DNA of 64,000 nt from Achatina immaculata (lineage: Eukaryota > Mollusca > Gastropoda > Stylommatophora > Achatinidae). The notes beneath the pieces were generated by a model. That model worked only from the letters and a program-made list of their open reading frames with translations, made no database searches and was not told where the DNA came from. The position numbers and the translations under genes were made by a program. Shown here piece by piece: positions 55,101 to 62,555 of the stretch (position 1 is its first letter; every line of letters starts with the position of its first letter). The stretch covers positions 3,415,133-3,479,132 of the forward strand of contig CM019710.1 in assembly GCA_009760885.1 (NCBI GenBank). Direction: 5' to 3'.

Positions 55101-58082
55101 AAAGTGGTTTAGCACGTGTTAACTTCTCAGTTTTATTATATCTCAACTTCTCAGTTTTATTACATCTTCTCAGTTTTATTTCCTGTAGATATTTACGATG
55201 GGTGATTGATAAGTTCTCTGCCTAAGGTACAACGGATTATTTATGGACAATTTTTTTTTTGTTATTTCTCAACATAGCCCCCTTGCAAGTTTATGCACTT
55301 AATCCAGCAATCCTGAAGTATACGGATCCCTTCTTTGTAAAAGTCAGCATCTTGTGCCAGCAGAAAGTGGTCTACAACATGAATGACGTCATCATCTAAA
55401 GCAAATTTGCTACCACTGAGCTCCTTTTTGAGTGTGGTAAACAGGTAATAGTCCGAAGGGGCCAAATCTGGGGAATAAGGAGGATGTTCAAGAAGCTGGA
55501 AGCCGCATTCATAAATGGCAGCCACTGCCACCGCCGACTTGTGAACTGGAGCATTGTCTTGCTGAAAGATGACTCCTCTTGTCAATTTCCCTCGAAGCTT
55601 TTCCTTCAGTTTGGTCCGCATTTGCTTCACAAGATTAACGTAATAAGCCCTGGTGACCGTTCTGCCCTTTTGAAGATAGTCTACCAATAGCACACCTTCT
55701 GTATACCAAAAGATGAATGCCATCACTTTGCCTGCAGACAGAACCACCCTTGCTTTCTTTGGAGGTGGGGATCCATGGTGTTTCCACTGCTTTGACTGTT
55801 CTTTGGTTTCTGGTTGAAAATGATGAACCTAAGTCTCATCCATAGTCACAAATTGCTGAAGAAACTTTTCAGGATCTGCAGAAAAATGGCCAAGATTGTC
55901 TCTTGACATGTTGAGACGCTGTCGTTTGTGATCAGCTCCAAGAAGTTTTGGGACCCATCGAGCAGAGACCTTTGTCATTTGAAGATCATTGTGAATAATG
56001 GCATGAACACGTTCCTAGGAGATGCCCAACTCAATAGCAATGTACCGCTCAGTTGGTCGTTGATCCTCCATTATCATTTCATGACTTCTGCTGGTGGTTT
56101 CATCGGTGGTTACTGTTCGTGGTCTTCTTGGACGGGGATCATCTTCCAGACTCTCCCTTCCATGTTTGAATTGAGCTGCCCATTTCTTAACTGTGCTGTA
56201 GAAAGGGGTACTCTCCCCTAGAGTCTCTACAGTATCCTCATGGATCTCCTTCAGTGATAAGCCCTTGATGCAGAGGTAGCGAATGACTGCTTGATGAGAA
56301 GTTTTATCCATTTTCTCAATTTCTGCCACCCCTTACCACTTCAGAAGCCTGTAAAAAAAAATTGGTTGCAGTTAATTTTTTGAAACTTGGTGTTTAATCT
56401 TTCATTAACCTGATCTACAAATGCACCTAATATCAAATGTGTGTTTCAAGTATTTGTACCTTATGCCGAGAATGTATCAATCACCCTTCGTAATTTCCTT
56501 TCCTTGTATTATAATTTCTTTGTCACATTGATCAGGGATACTTTAATGCATGAGAATGGAGATGCTGGCAGCCACAGAAGCAACTTCCTGGTTGGTGGAG
56601 CAGGACAACTTGCAGGGGTCATTGTAACAGACTCCCAGAGCATGTTACGGAGAACTGAGAGGCATTTTTTTTCCCACAGGGAGCGGGTCCAGCTTCCAGA
56701 GGGCTCTCATTTCTTCATTCTGATGTGGGTCTACTGACCAGGGTCTTGTGGGAGTCAGAGACAGTGAGAAAGCTAACAAGGTAGCAGGCATGGCTGCACT
56801 TCAGGGCACCCGTAGAGTGGGTGAGGAGACTGCAAGAGCCCACCTTGGACAGGTGGGGTGTGGGGGGGAGGGGCAACATTAGATTGAGTGACAGCAGTCA
56901 CATCAAGAGGACGGTGAAACTGGGGGGGGGAGGAGAGGGGAGGTGAATGTTTTCTGAACAAAGTGGTTTAGCACGTGTTACCCGTAGCCAGTGTTTGACC
57001 GATCCCATCAGCAAGAGCACACTTCGGTGGATGTTGGAGAAGAAGGCTGGAGCACGCATGGGAATACCCGGGGTGCAGGGATGCCAGTCTCTGATCACAG
57101 ATTACAAGTTACAGAGTTCAGTGCAGGAACTGATAATAACATTTAATGAATTATTTTTCTCCTGTACATAACAATAAAACATGTTTTTTCACACTCTCTA
57201 GGTGAGAGACACGGATATTTAAATAATGGGGCAAAGATTCAGGCAGAATATGGTAGTAGTCAGTCAGTGTACTTGTATCAGGGTCAGTGGTCAGTCAGTG
57301 TACTTGTATCAGGGTCAGTGGTCAGTCAGTGTACTTGTATCAGGGTCAGTGGTCAGTCAGTGTACTTGTATCAGGGTCAGTGGTCAGTCAGTGTACTTGT
57401 GTCAGTGGTCAGTCAGTGTACCTGTATCAGGGTCAGATGTCAGTCAGTGTACTTGTATCAGGGTCAGTGGTCAGTCAATGTACTTGTATCAGGGTCAGAT
57501 GTTAGTCAGTGTACTTGTATCAGGGTCAGTGGTCAGTCAGTGTACTTGTATCAGGGTCAGTGAGTGTACTTATATCTGGGTTAGTAGTCAGTCAGTGTAC
57601 TTGTATCTGGGTTAGTAGTCAGTCAGTGTACTTGTATCATGGTTAGTGAACTAAAGCTTGTCAGGATGAGTATATCTACATCAAGGAGATGCTAATCACA
57701 TATTATCATACCTTTTTTTTTTTTTGTCATGAATATTGATATCACTTTGTGATATCATATTATAATCTTCCATTACCATCTACAAGTATTCAGTGACATA
57801 TTTGGTATCAATATTCAGTGGCAAATAGCATTTTAAACAGCCCGGATCATTAAGCAACAAAATAACAAGTTCTCTGCATTGCATCTCTCAGGTATCGAAG
57901 ATGCTTTTCTGCAAGTCTCGAAGCATCTTATCCATCTGTACGAAACAGTGCCAAACAGCGGCATGGGATCGCTCATCACTCACCAGGAGACAGATATGTT
58001 TTCAGCTGAACAGTCCCTCAGGTTGCCAGATAGGAGTGAGCCGACGCAACAGCACCCCCAACAAGGTTCCTGCCAGTGTTAA
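31642..58082 (+). CDS. Rab-family small GTPase, complete spliced gene (Rab5/22/31-like)
   Basis: Seven coding exons join in frame to 221 residues: 31642-31699, 36106-36202, 39420-39489 or 41947-42016, 44132-44225, 49468-49497, 51646-51771 or 52975-53100, 57892-58082. GTPase motifs are in order: G1 GSQGVGKT (17-24), switch I PTIG (41-44), G3 WDTAGQE (64-70), G4 NKSD (123-126), G5 ETSAL (151-155). The C-terminus is CQC, a CXC signal for double geranylgeranylation. DSFYDIKDWVKELKK is close to Rab22/31, but the C-terminal tail is unlike any subfamily I recall, so I give no symbol. Inferred role: vesicle or endosome trafficking as a membrane-anchored GTP switch. Oddities: the G5 Lys is Leu, and exons 3 and 6 are each present twice in the genome. 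Confidence 0.93.
31702..32645. other. Rab intron 1, unassigned sequence
   Basis: AT-rich intron with several A or T runs; no exon or transposon recognised. Confidence 0.4.
32670..32935 (-). mobile_element. tRNA-derived SINE family A with internal duplication
   Basis: Minus-strand element with the CATGGTGAAGGTCAGTGG head region. The segment CCTTGACCTGTCAGCACACT is present twice (about 32702 and 32757), so one part of the 3' body is duplicated. Confidence 0.75.
33025..33115 (+). mobile_element. RTE-like LINE tail relic
   Basis: TTCTTCGGACATGTCATGAG followed by an AGGAAAACTCAAGGGAAAAAGA stretch matches the FFGHVMRR...GKLKGKR tail of RTE elements. Short and degraded. Confidence 0.45.
33133..34624 (+). 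mobile_element. Tc1-like DNA transposon, 1492 bp, TA target sites
   Basis: Terminal inverted repeats start (A/C)GTGTGCAAT and share an inner AAATTTGGCA block; TA dinucleotides flank at 33131-33132 and 34625-34626. The transposase (33427-33990 and 33990-34439) has an N-terminal helix-turn-helix (PRLNEHQREVAVGMLIGGST), first Asp in ILFTDEFRF, second in LLQQDNARPH and Glu in SPIEHIWDEL, with 34 residues between the last two: DD34E, the Tc1 signature. One frameshift near 33970, just before VMVWGGVS, splits it. Confidence 0.92.
33427..34439 (+). pseudogene. Tc1-like transposase, single frameshift
   Basis: About 337 residues in two frames, the usual Tc1 length. All three catalytic acidic residues are present. 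The only lesion I see is the frameshift in the Gly-Gly-Ser-rich stretch before VMVWGG, so the copy is young or recently inactivated. Confidence 0.88.
34630..34985. other. Rab intron 1, short repeats
   Basis: Two or three imperfect copies of GAATGAACAACACAG near 34835-34890; otherwise nothing recognised. Confidence 0.45.
34988..35812. repeat. 48-bp minisatellite
   Basis: About 17 units of CACAGATTCTGATATCCATG and CTGTCCTTTTTTCTCTCACT. Highly pyrimidine-rich on the Rab sense strand. Confidence 0.95.
35880..36033. repeat. 48-bp repeat, three units
   Basis: CATCCTCAGATATAGAAAGT and TAAGTGTTCAGAGCCCAGA, three copies, about 70 bases before Rab exon 2. Confidence 0.88.
36106..36202 (+). CDS. Rab exon 2 (P-loop and switch I)
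   Basis: The acceptor is GCGCAG. It completes Gly-20 and encodes VGKTSVVIRYVGGMFSKAVS, then PTIGASFFTYK and two bases of Met-52; donor GTGAGT. It provides Lys-23, Thr-24 and switch I Thr-42. Confidence 0.93.
36538..37185. repeat. Long (TTG/CTG)n trinucleotide repeat in Rab intron 2
   Basis: About 215 triplets, mainly TTG with interspersed CTG and TGG, in uneven blocks. All plus-strand frames are open (poly-Val/Ala, poly-Cys/Gly, poly-Leu/Trp); these are artefacts. It is intronic, 335 bases downstream of exon 2. Confidence 0.96.
37254..37436. repeat. 39-bp minisatellite
   Basis: Units with AGTACAGCTGACTGTTGGTG and GTCTGTACCTTGTCATTAG. Confidence 0.92.
37438..38127. repeat. 28-bp minisatellite, array 1
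   Basis: About 25 units of TGTGTTACCCATACTCCTCT plus ATGGAATG. Array 2 of the same family is at 39661-40352. Confidence 0.95.
38600..39405. repeat. 38-bp minisatellite, array 1
   Basis: About 20 units of GAGTTGGGATAGAGTGTGAA and GTATATTGTCACATCACA. It reaches to within 15 bases of the exon 3 acceptor. Confidence 0.95.
39420..39489 (+). CDS. Rab exon 3, first copy (switch II)
   Basis: The acceptor is TTTCAG. It encodes TLEQYRVKLQVWDTAGQERF, then RSM, before GTAAAA. The length is 70 bases (enters after two bases of Met-52, leaves in phase 0), so it cannot be spliced together with the identical copy at 41947 without a frameshift. Confidence 0.9.
39661..40352. repeat. 28-bp minisatellite, array 2
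   Basis: Same family as 37438-38127 but with a different order of variant units near its start. Confidence 0.95.
40825..41925. repeat. 38-bp minisatellite, array 2
   Basis: Same family as 38600-39405, expanded. An internal block of variants (near 41030-41480) is repeated at 41520-41900, indicating a secondary duplication. Confidence 0.95.
41947..42016 (+). CDS. Rab exon 3, second copy
   Basis: Base-for-base identical to the exon at 39420-39489 as far as I can see, with the same splice sites, 2527 bases downstream. Only one of the two can be used per mRNA. Confidence 0.85.
42080..42512. repeat. 21-bp minisatellite
   Basis: About 20 units of GTGTCCTGAGTCTGGGCGG type. It starts 64 bases after exon 3. 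A five-unit truncated version is at 39553-39660. Confidence 0.94.
42512..42600 (+). mobile_element. SINE family A body fragment
   Basis: CAGCTGTAGAATGAGCTGAG through GAAAGCCAGGCTGACCAC and GTGCTGACAAGTCATGGAAA match the family A SINE 3' body (compare 10255-10365). It runs without a break into the 52-bp array. Confidence 0.7.
42590..43376. repeat. 52-bp minisatellite derived from a SINE tail
   Basis: Fifteen units of ACAAGTCATGGAAAATATGG, CCACTAACATTATATCATC and GATGCCTCT. The SINE family A tail has ACAAGTCAAGGAAAATATGG, GCACTAACACCATATCCC and GTGCCTCG in the same order. Confidence 0.9.
43542..44104. repeat. 25-bp minisatellite
   Basis: About 22 units of ATATCACCTGTCATATGTGG plus ACTGC, ending 27 bases before the exon 4 acceptor. 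Confidence 0.95.
44132..44225 (+). CDS. Rab exon 4
   Basis: The acceptor is CTACAG. It encodes APMYYRKANAAMLVYDITSL, then DSFYDIKDWVK plus one base; donor GTAAGA. YYRKANAAMLVYDIT is a canonical Rab core segment. Confidence 0.93.
44288..44668. repeat. 48-bp minisatellite
   Basis: Eight or so units of ATCACCAGATAACTCTTCTA and GCAATCTCTATATCACT. Confidence 0.93.
44672..45806. repeat. 33-bp minisatellite
   Basis: About 34 units of CCAACTCTCCTAGCCCTTGA plus CTCACCTCAGCCA. Because 33 is a multiple of three, the minus strand stays open as an 11-residue repeat (VSQELGELVAE) for up to 289 codons; no start context or other coding signal supports a gene. Confidence 0.94.
45905..47197 (-). mobile_element. 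mariner element 1, 1293 bp, TA target sites
   Basis: Terminal repeats (about 28 bp, TGAGGAGTGATTGATAAG left; matching right end) with TA at 45903-45904 and 47198-47199. The minus-strand transposase has VTMDETWVHHFQPE, FHQDNAPVH and LAPSDYYLF, the last two Asp separated by 34 residues: D,D34D, mariner. The C-terminal 271 residues are open; the N-terminal part has a Trp-to-stop change near 46886. Confidence 0.92.
47258..47720. repeat. Large inverted repeat (foldback), arms about 166 bp, loop 128 bp
   Basis: 47258-47423 and 47552-47720 are reverse complements with few mismatches and one small indel; for example GTTTGCCCGAGTGGGTTGTG on the left pairs with CACAACCCACTCGGGCAAAC on the right. It could be a foldback transposon relic; in the transcript it would form a long hairpin. 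Confidence 0.88.
47736..49138. repeat. 28-bp minisatellite, about 50 units
   Basis: Units GGGGTATGGGGACATATTGG plus TCAGTCCA with A/C/T variants at one position. All frames are open on both strands because the unit lacks stops; not a gene. It starts at the end of the foldback right arm. Confidence 0.97.
49140..49467. other. Rab intron 4, 3' end
   Basis: Unique-looking intron leading to the exon 5 acceptor; nothing else recognised. Confidence 0.45.
49468..49497 (+). CDS. Rab exon 5, 30-base micro-exon-like
   Basis: Only 30 bases between TTTCAG and GTAAGT: it completes Glu-107, encodes LKKNVDTPI, then one base of Val-117. It sits between a 1.4-kb minisatellite and other repeats and is too short for ordinary ORF scans; it is identified by frame and by the family position before the G4 strand. 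Confidence 0.88.
49690..49912. repeat. 42-bp minisatellite
   Basis: Five units of GCATAACAGAAGATGAGATC and AGTGCACATGTTGGAGTAGT. Confidence 0.92.
50270..51400. repeat. 54-bp variable minisatellite with 463-bp higher-order repeat
   Basis: Units of GCTGTGCCCAGTGCTAGGAG, CAGCAAGG, and AAGAAGATCTTGACAGG with many length variants. The block 50393-50584 recurs at 50856-51047. Confidence 0.92.
51646..51771 (+). CDS. Rab exon 6, first copy (G4 and G5)
   Basis: The acceptor is TAACAG. It encodes LCLLGNKSDLESGRKVSKED and continues through ALFYETSALKNT to one base of Gly-159; donor GTAAGG. It is 126 bases long and symmetric (phase 1-1). The copy at 52975 appears identical. Confidence 0.92.
51862..52016. 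repeat. 24-bp minisatellite
   Basis: TTCTCAGTTTTATTACATCT plus TAAC, six or seven units. Related arrays at 53190-53364 and 55122-55188. Confidence 0.9.
52028..52759 (-). mobile_element. mariner fragment, truncated by the duplication junction
   Basis: Begins with the terminal repeat CGATGGGTGATTGATAAG after TA and covers the transposase C-terminus (161-residue frame 52093-52578). It stops abruptly at the junction, so it is a by-product of duplication, not an insertion. Confidence 0.9.
52975..53100 (+). CDS. Rab exon 6, second copy
   Basis: Same 126-base exon and splice sites, carried on a tandem duplication of about 1.33 kb. Including both copies would keep the frame but give a second G4/G5 block that could not fit the fold, so single use is expected. 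Confidence 0.85.
53190..53364. repeat. 24-bp minisatellite, second array
   Basis: Same family as 51862-52016, with a different unit count. Confidence 0.88.
53376..54671 (-). mobile_element. mariner element 2, 1296 bp
   Basis: Full-length with TA at 53374-53375 and 54672-54673. The transposase is broken by a Trp-to-stop change after IMDDT (near 54012) and by another stop between the two frames 54008-54412 and 53441-53926. The first catalytic Asp, second Asp (QQGNAPVH has Gly in place of Asp) and third Asp region can be compared: the second catalytic Asp is lost. Confidence 0.9.
54672..55120. other. Rab intron 6 between mariner copies
   Basis: Duplicated unique sequence (counterpart 56491-56990) with TGCACTTCAGGGCACCC and a G-rich stretch. 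The small open frames here are duplicated too and have no family match. Confidence 0.4.
55121..56990. repeat. Older tandem duplication including a mariner, copy 2
   Basis: Second copy; extends past GCACGTGTTA into CCCGTAGCCAG, the original continuation. It has about 45 bases near 56830 that copy 1 lacks. Confidence 0.88.
55196..56490 (-). mobile_element. mariner element 3, 1295 bp
   Basis: Full-length with TA at 55194-55195 and 56491-56492. The C-terminal frame 55262-55747 keeps QQDNAPVH and SPDLAPSDYYLF, so the second and third Asp are present; the Trp after MDET is a stop. It sits in the same flanks as element 2, so both descend from one insertion. Confidence 0.9.
57258..57642. repeat. 31-bp minisatellite
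   Basis: About 12 units of GTCAGTCAGTGTACTTGTAT and CAGGGTCAGTG, 250 bases before the last Rab exon. Confidence 0.94.
57892..58082 (+). CDS. Rab last exon with CXC prenylation signal
   Basis: The acceptor is TCTCAG. It encodes IEDAFLQVSKHLIHLYETVP, a variable Ser/Gln-rich linker and the terminal GSCQC before TAA. The alpha-5 helix and hypervariable tail are as expected for a Rab. Confidence 0.92.
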
Positions 58083-58395
58083 AACGTTTGGAGGGGGACG
58101 GCAGTTGTCCTCGGCTTCTTGTGCAGTCAGCACAGGAACAGAGGAGAGGTGCAGGTGTAGCAAAACAGGTTTTAGTCGTGAACTGGCTAATCCACAAAGA
58201 AAGAGAGAGAGAGAGAGAGAAAATGCCTGATTTAAAATTATGAGTGCAGAAGCACAAAGACCATATGGTAGATTTGTAAGATTTTTTTTTTTTTTTTTCA
58301 AAAATTAACATATGCAATCAGGTGATTGAGAGAAGGTGGGGGATGCTGTTGCATTTCTCCGTGTAAAATGTGCACTAGAAGTAGTTCTTAACAGC
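58083..58395 (+). other. Rab 3' untranslated region, start
   Basis: Sequence following the stop; GA-rich tract at 58200-58222 and a T run at 58281-58298. I see no AATAAA within the first 300 bases, so the cleavage site is not assigned. Confidence 0.4.
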
Positions 58396-58399
58396 TAAT

Positions 58400-58925
58400 C
58401 CGTGGCGATGACCTTAATAACACATGTTGCTGTGGTGATGACTTTAATAACACATGTTGCTGTGGTGATGACCTTAATAACACATGTTGTCATGGTGAAG
58501 ACATTATAACAAGTTGTCATGGTGATGACCTTATAACACATGTTGTCATGGTGATGACCTTATAACATGTTGTCATGGTGATGACCTTATAACACATGTT
58601 GTCATGGAGATGACCTTGTAACACATGTTGACGTGGTGACGATCATGTGATACTGCTCACACCATATGTTGACCTTGTAACTCATAACTTCGTGATAATG
58701 CTAAAAAAACTTTTGCCATTGTTATGACCTTGTAACACATCTAGGACCATAGTTATGACCTTGTAACACTTCTAGGACCATAGTTATGACCTTGTAACAC
58801 AAGTAATAACTTGTCAGTGATCTTGGAAAAACTGATGCCAAGATGATGACCTTGTAACACAGGCAACTTGTTGATGACCGTGGAACATCTGATGCCGCAG
58901 AGATGACCTTGTAACACAAGGCATA
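58400..58925. repeat. Two adjacent degenerate minisatellites (about 29-35 bp)
   Basis: 58400-58650 repeats TGTTGTCATGGTGATGACCT; 58690-58920 repeats ATGACCTTGTAACAC with varying spacers. Both share GATGACCTT, so one array may have diverged from the other. Confidence 0.85.
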
Positions 58926-59550
58926 TCTTAAATGCTGAATGATATGCAGTGGCTTTCTTTGATTCCAGGCTCAGGCACCCACCCCCTACCCCCACCCCAC
59001 CAAAAAAAAAGAAAAGCTGTCTTCTGAGTTTGCTCCACCACAGTGAGATATATATCAGTCTCTACCTTAGTCAGCCAGGCTGTTGTGAAACTGGAAGTGG
59101 TGCTAGGAGGTAAGACAGGGTCTTTACCAGCTGTGATTTGCTAACTTCAGTGACTGTGCTTTTCTCTCAGACATGAATGACCTGCTTTGAAATGTTTGAA
59201 GCTGGAATGATGTTGGATATTTGAATGTTTAGAAATTATTAAAGCCTTATTTTATTTGTATATAAAAAAAAAAGAATTTAATGAACGCTAAAATATATAT
59301 ATATATACCAGTCATGCGCCAGCTTACGGCTACATTTGGAATCAGGAAGTCTGACTGTTAGTTGATTTGTCTGCTGTTGGTAGTTACAGGAGGAAGTCAA
59401 ACATTAAATGGTCCACCACTGTAACATGTTACAAGATGAATAGGCATGTTTACTGTCACTTTAAAAGCTAACGGAATGAAAATTAGCCTTAGTGCTGTAG
59501 ATTTTGATGAAGAGTGAACTGTTTCTCCAAAAGTTCCCTGGCAGCCAGAC
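58926..59550. other. Unassigned sequence
   Basis: A short (TA)n at about 59290-59310 and a phrase (GCTGTGATTTGCTAACTTC) similar to 51418-51435; no gene recognised. Confidence 0.4.
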
Positions 59551-59554
59551 TATG

Positions 59555-59820
59555 TATCTATCCAGTGCCATGCCGACAGGCATTAGTGGCTGTTCTTTCC
59601 CACAATTCTCTATTCCAGGTGTTAATTATGAGCTGATCTGGTGTTCTTTCTTCATGCCACTTCATCAGTCCATCTATCATCTTCTCTCTCTCTGTCTGCC
59701 TCGGTCTCTTTTGTCCTCTATCTTCCCTGCTGCTATCAGATATTCCGGTCCACCTGCTCTCATGACGTGTTCTATGAATTTGGAGTGTCTGAGTTTTGTT
59801 ATTGCTTGTCTCTCTTCTTC
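59555..59820 (-). mobile_element. RTE-like LINE family R1-related 3' relic
   Basis: Minus strand reads ERQAITKLRHSKFIEHVMRA, GGPEYLIAAGKIEDKRDRGR and TATNACRHGTG, aligning to the [10 protein letters not shown]...NASRHGT end of family R1 but older. Confidence 0.75.
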
Positions 59821-59821
59821 T

Positions 59822-59905
59822 GCCTCTTTCAGGACCTCTTCCTTCAGTCTCTTCTTCTGTCTCTTTCAGGACCTCTTCCTTCAGTCTCTTATTCTGCCTC
59901 TTTCA
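59822..59905. repeat. Short direct repeat, three units
   Basis: TCTTTCAGGACCTCTTCCTT and CAGTCTCTTCTTCTG repeat inside the end of the LINE relic. Confidence 0.8.
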
Positions 59906-60211
59906 TGGCCTCTTGTTTGATCTCTTCATTATCCATGGCATCTTTAGCATTCTCCTAAGGAAGTACATTTTCGTGGCCTCCAGGTGGTGCTGTCCTTGGG
60001 ATAGGCAATAGGAGATGAGAAGCTGACAATAAAGGAGACAAAACTGTTTTACTGCTTATTTACTGTACATTATATTTTATCATATCTTTAATAAAACATA
60101 CGCTGTTAGCATATCAGAAACACCCTAAACATATCTGTTTTTCATATCTGCCCATTATATATGAACTACAGTACTATATTATAAGTTAAATATGTACAGT
60201 ATAGAATTATA

Positions 60212-60803
60212 TGGCTAACACTGCCACTACAGATGCTAAGTGTAACATACTGTGTGGGTAACACTGCCGCTGCAGTTAGTAAGTGTAACATACTGTGTGG
60301 GTAACACTGTCGCTACAGTTAGTAAGTGTAACATACTGTGTAGCTAACACTGTTGCTGCAGTTAGTAAGTGTAACATACTGTGTGGGTAACACTGTCGCT
60401 GCAGTTAGTAAGTGTAACATACTGTGTGGCTAACACTGTTGCTGCAGTTAGTAAGTGTAACATACTGTGTGGCTAACACTGTCGCTGCAGTTAGTAAGTG
60501 TAACATACTGTGTGGCTAACACTGTCGCTGCAGTTAGTAAGTGTAACATACTGTGTGGCTAACACTGTCGCTGCAGTTAGTAAGTGTAACATACTGTGTG
60601 GCTAACACTGTCGCTGCAGTTAGTAAGTGTAACATACTGTGTGGCTAACACTGTCGCTGCAGTTAGTAAGTGTAACATACTGTGTAGCTAACACTCGCTG
60701 CAGTTAGTAAGTGTAACATACTGTGTGGCTAACACTGCCGCTGCAGTTAGTAAGTGTAACATACTGTGTAGCTAACACTGTCGCTGCAGTTGGTAAGTGT
60801 AAC
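60212..60803. repeat. 43-bp minisatellite
   Basis: About 14 units of GTGTGGCTAACACTGTCGCT and GCAGTTAGTAAGTGTAACAT. Confidence 0.95.
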
Positions 60804-61825
60804 ATGAATAAGCACAGAGGCTTGTAGCAGCAGGGTTTGGCCATTTCTAGAACATTTTCTCATTTTGTTCTTTTTTTTCTGGCTGTAAGTACGAATGACT
60901 GTGACCCAATCAGCTGCAAATTGGTGCATGACTAATTAGTACGAATGTCAAGAAAGGTTCTCATTCAGGGCAGCAGAACCTCCTTTTTTTTTTTCCCCAG
61001 CTGTACATAGTTTATCACACAAATTTATTCCTTTATTTTTTTGTGGCTGTTCTTTACAAAAAAGATATGCAGTTCTACCCTGTCCATATGTATGTCAGTG
61101 ATTTTTATACGTATACTCCAGGAGTATAAATGTAACAAGTTTTATCATTCATGTGGGTACGTACACTTGAATTTCCCTTATTATAATGTATGTAATATTT
61201 ATACTCTGTGTACATATGCATGTATAAAGAGGTAAGGAGGTTAAGACAACAGAATGTTAAGAAGAAATATCTCGAGAAGATGGAATAAGGAACACTTTCA
61301 CAGCATTTGCTCTCAACAGAGTGTTGGTTGCTTTATGTTGCTGTAATGTGGCTTTCAGCCAAACACTTCTGATTTTGACTCAAGTGAGGAGCACTGGAGT
61401 ACAAGAATATACTGGAATAAATGACGATAACCTTGAGACATGAGGTGATCATGAGTTGCACACGAACAAGGACAGATGCCCTCAAGACGCACAACGAACT
61501 GGACTCGGCAAGGAGACAGAAGATTGGGGCAGGCACAGAGATACTTGGAGAGATAAGAGATCTATCAGGGACGCAGCAGAATACAAGAACAGTGAGATAG
61601 AAAACAGAAAAGAGGACAAGGTAACACTGAAGATCAGGTTGTTTTAATGCCTGTGGTTTCACTGAGAATGATGATAGTGATGATGATTATAATTGTGATG
61701 GTAGAGGCACAGCATCTTTGCCCAAACTTCTATTGGACTTCACCTTGTGCCTGACAGGATATCATTTCCCGAACCATCTGACCTTATCCAGCACCTTCCT
61801 CCTTTTAAACAGTAATATATGTTTT
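60804..61825. other. Unassigned sequence
   Basis: AT-rich, with T runs and no family-level match in any frame. Confidence 0.4.
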
Positions 61826-61827
61826 CA

Positions 61828-62045
61828 GTGCTGCTGAATCTATCTGTGCTACTGAACCTATCAGTGCTACCGAACCTACCTGTGCTACTAAACCTATCAG
61901 TGCTACTGAACCTATCTGTGCTACTGAACCTATCTGCTACTGAACCTAGAAGTGCTGTTGAACCCATCTGTGCTGCTGAACCTAGAAGTGCTGCTGAATC
62001 TATCTATGCTACTGAACCTAGAAGTGCTACTGAACCTATCAGTGC
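61828..62045. repeat. 18-bp minisatellite
   Basis: Units of TGTGCTACTGAACCTATC with variants. The 123-residue open frame across it is a six-residue repeat artefact. Confidence 0.88.
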
Positions 62046-62255
62046 TGACATAACAGAAGACACAAGATTGAGAAAGAGAGGGAAAAAAAAGCCTCAAGCA
62101 AACAGTTGCAAATTTGTGTTATCATGCTCAGACATTGTCACACAACCTTCTGAGGCTGTCCACAGTTGTCTTTCTCCAAGTATTTTCTGAAGCCTTTAGT
62201 ACAGGGGTTCTCAGCCAGGAGTGTCCATGCTTCTTGATGGTATGGGAACCAAATG

Positions 62256-62540
62256 GTGGCCTGGCTAGCTGGGTGGTTAGGCGCTCGGTTTACTAATCCG
62301 GTGGCACTGGGTTCAAGTCGCAGCAGTGGGATTTTTTCTGGTGCACACCAAAAAGCCCCCGGCGTCCACCCAGCCCTGGAAAATTGGTACCAGAGAAGTC
62401 TGGGAAGGTAAATGTGGCCAGCCATGATATTGACCACATCACATTTTCATATGCTAAAGGTCTTGGAAATATGGGCCTAACATCATATCCCTGATATGCC
62501 TTAATGGCATGGAAATGGGGATTTTACCTTGACCTTTGCC
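62256..62540 (+). mobile_element. tRNA-derived SINE family B, complete copy with target-site duplication
   Basis: Head with CTGGGTGGTTAGGCGCTCG (A-box region) and B box GGTTCAAGTCG, then CACACCAAAAAGCCCCCGG and a body sharing ATGGCCTTAA-type tail elements with family A. A 14-bp duplication ATGGRAACCAARTG flanks it at 62242-62255 and 62541-62554 (two mismatches). Confidence 0.85.
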
Positions 62541-62555
62541 ATGGAAACCAAGTGA

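Larger units (their letters stand above)
53300..55120. repeat. Older tandem duplication including a mariner, copy 1 (about 1.82 kb)
   Basis: Recurs at 55121-56990, including the same mariner in the same flank. Copies differ by several percent by eye and by small indels, so this event predates the exon 6 duplication. The junction is at GCACGTGTTA then ACTTCTCAG. Confidence 0.88.

Noticed and set aside
61819..62190. 123-residue frame (ATEPRSATEPIS repeats)
   Set aside because: Six-residue periodicity of an 18-bp minisatellite; no other coding evidence.
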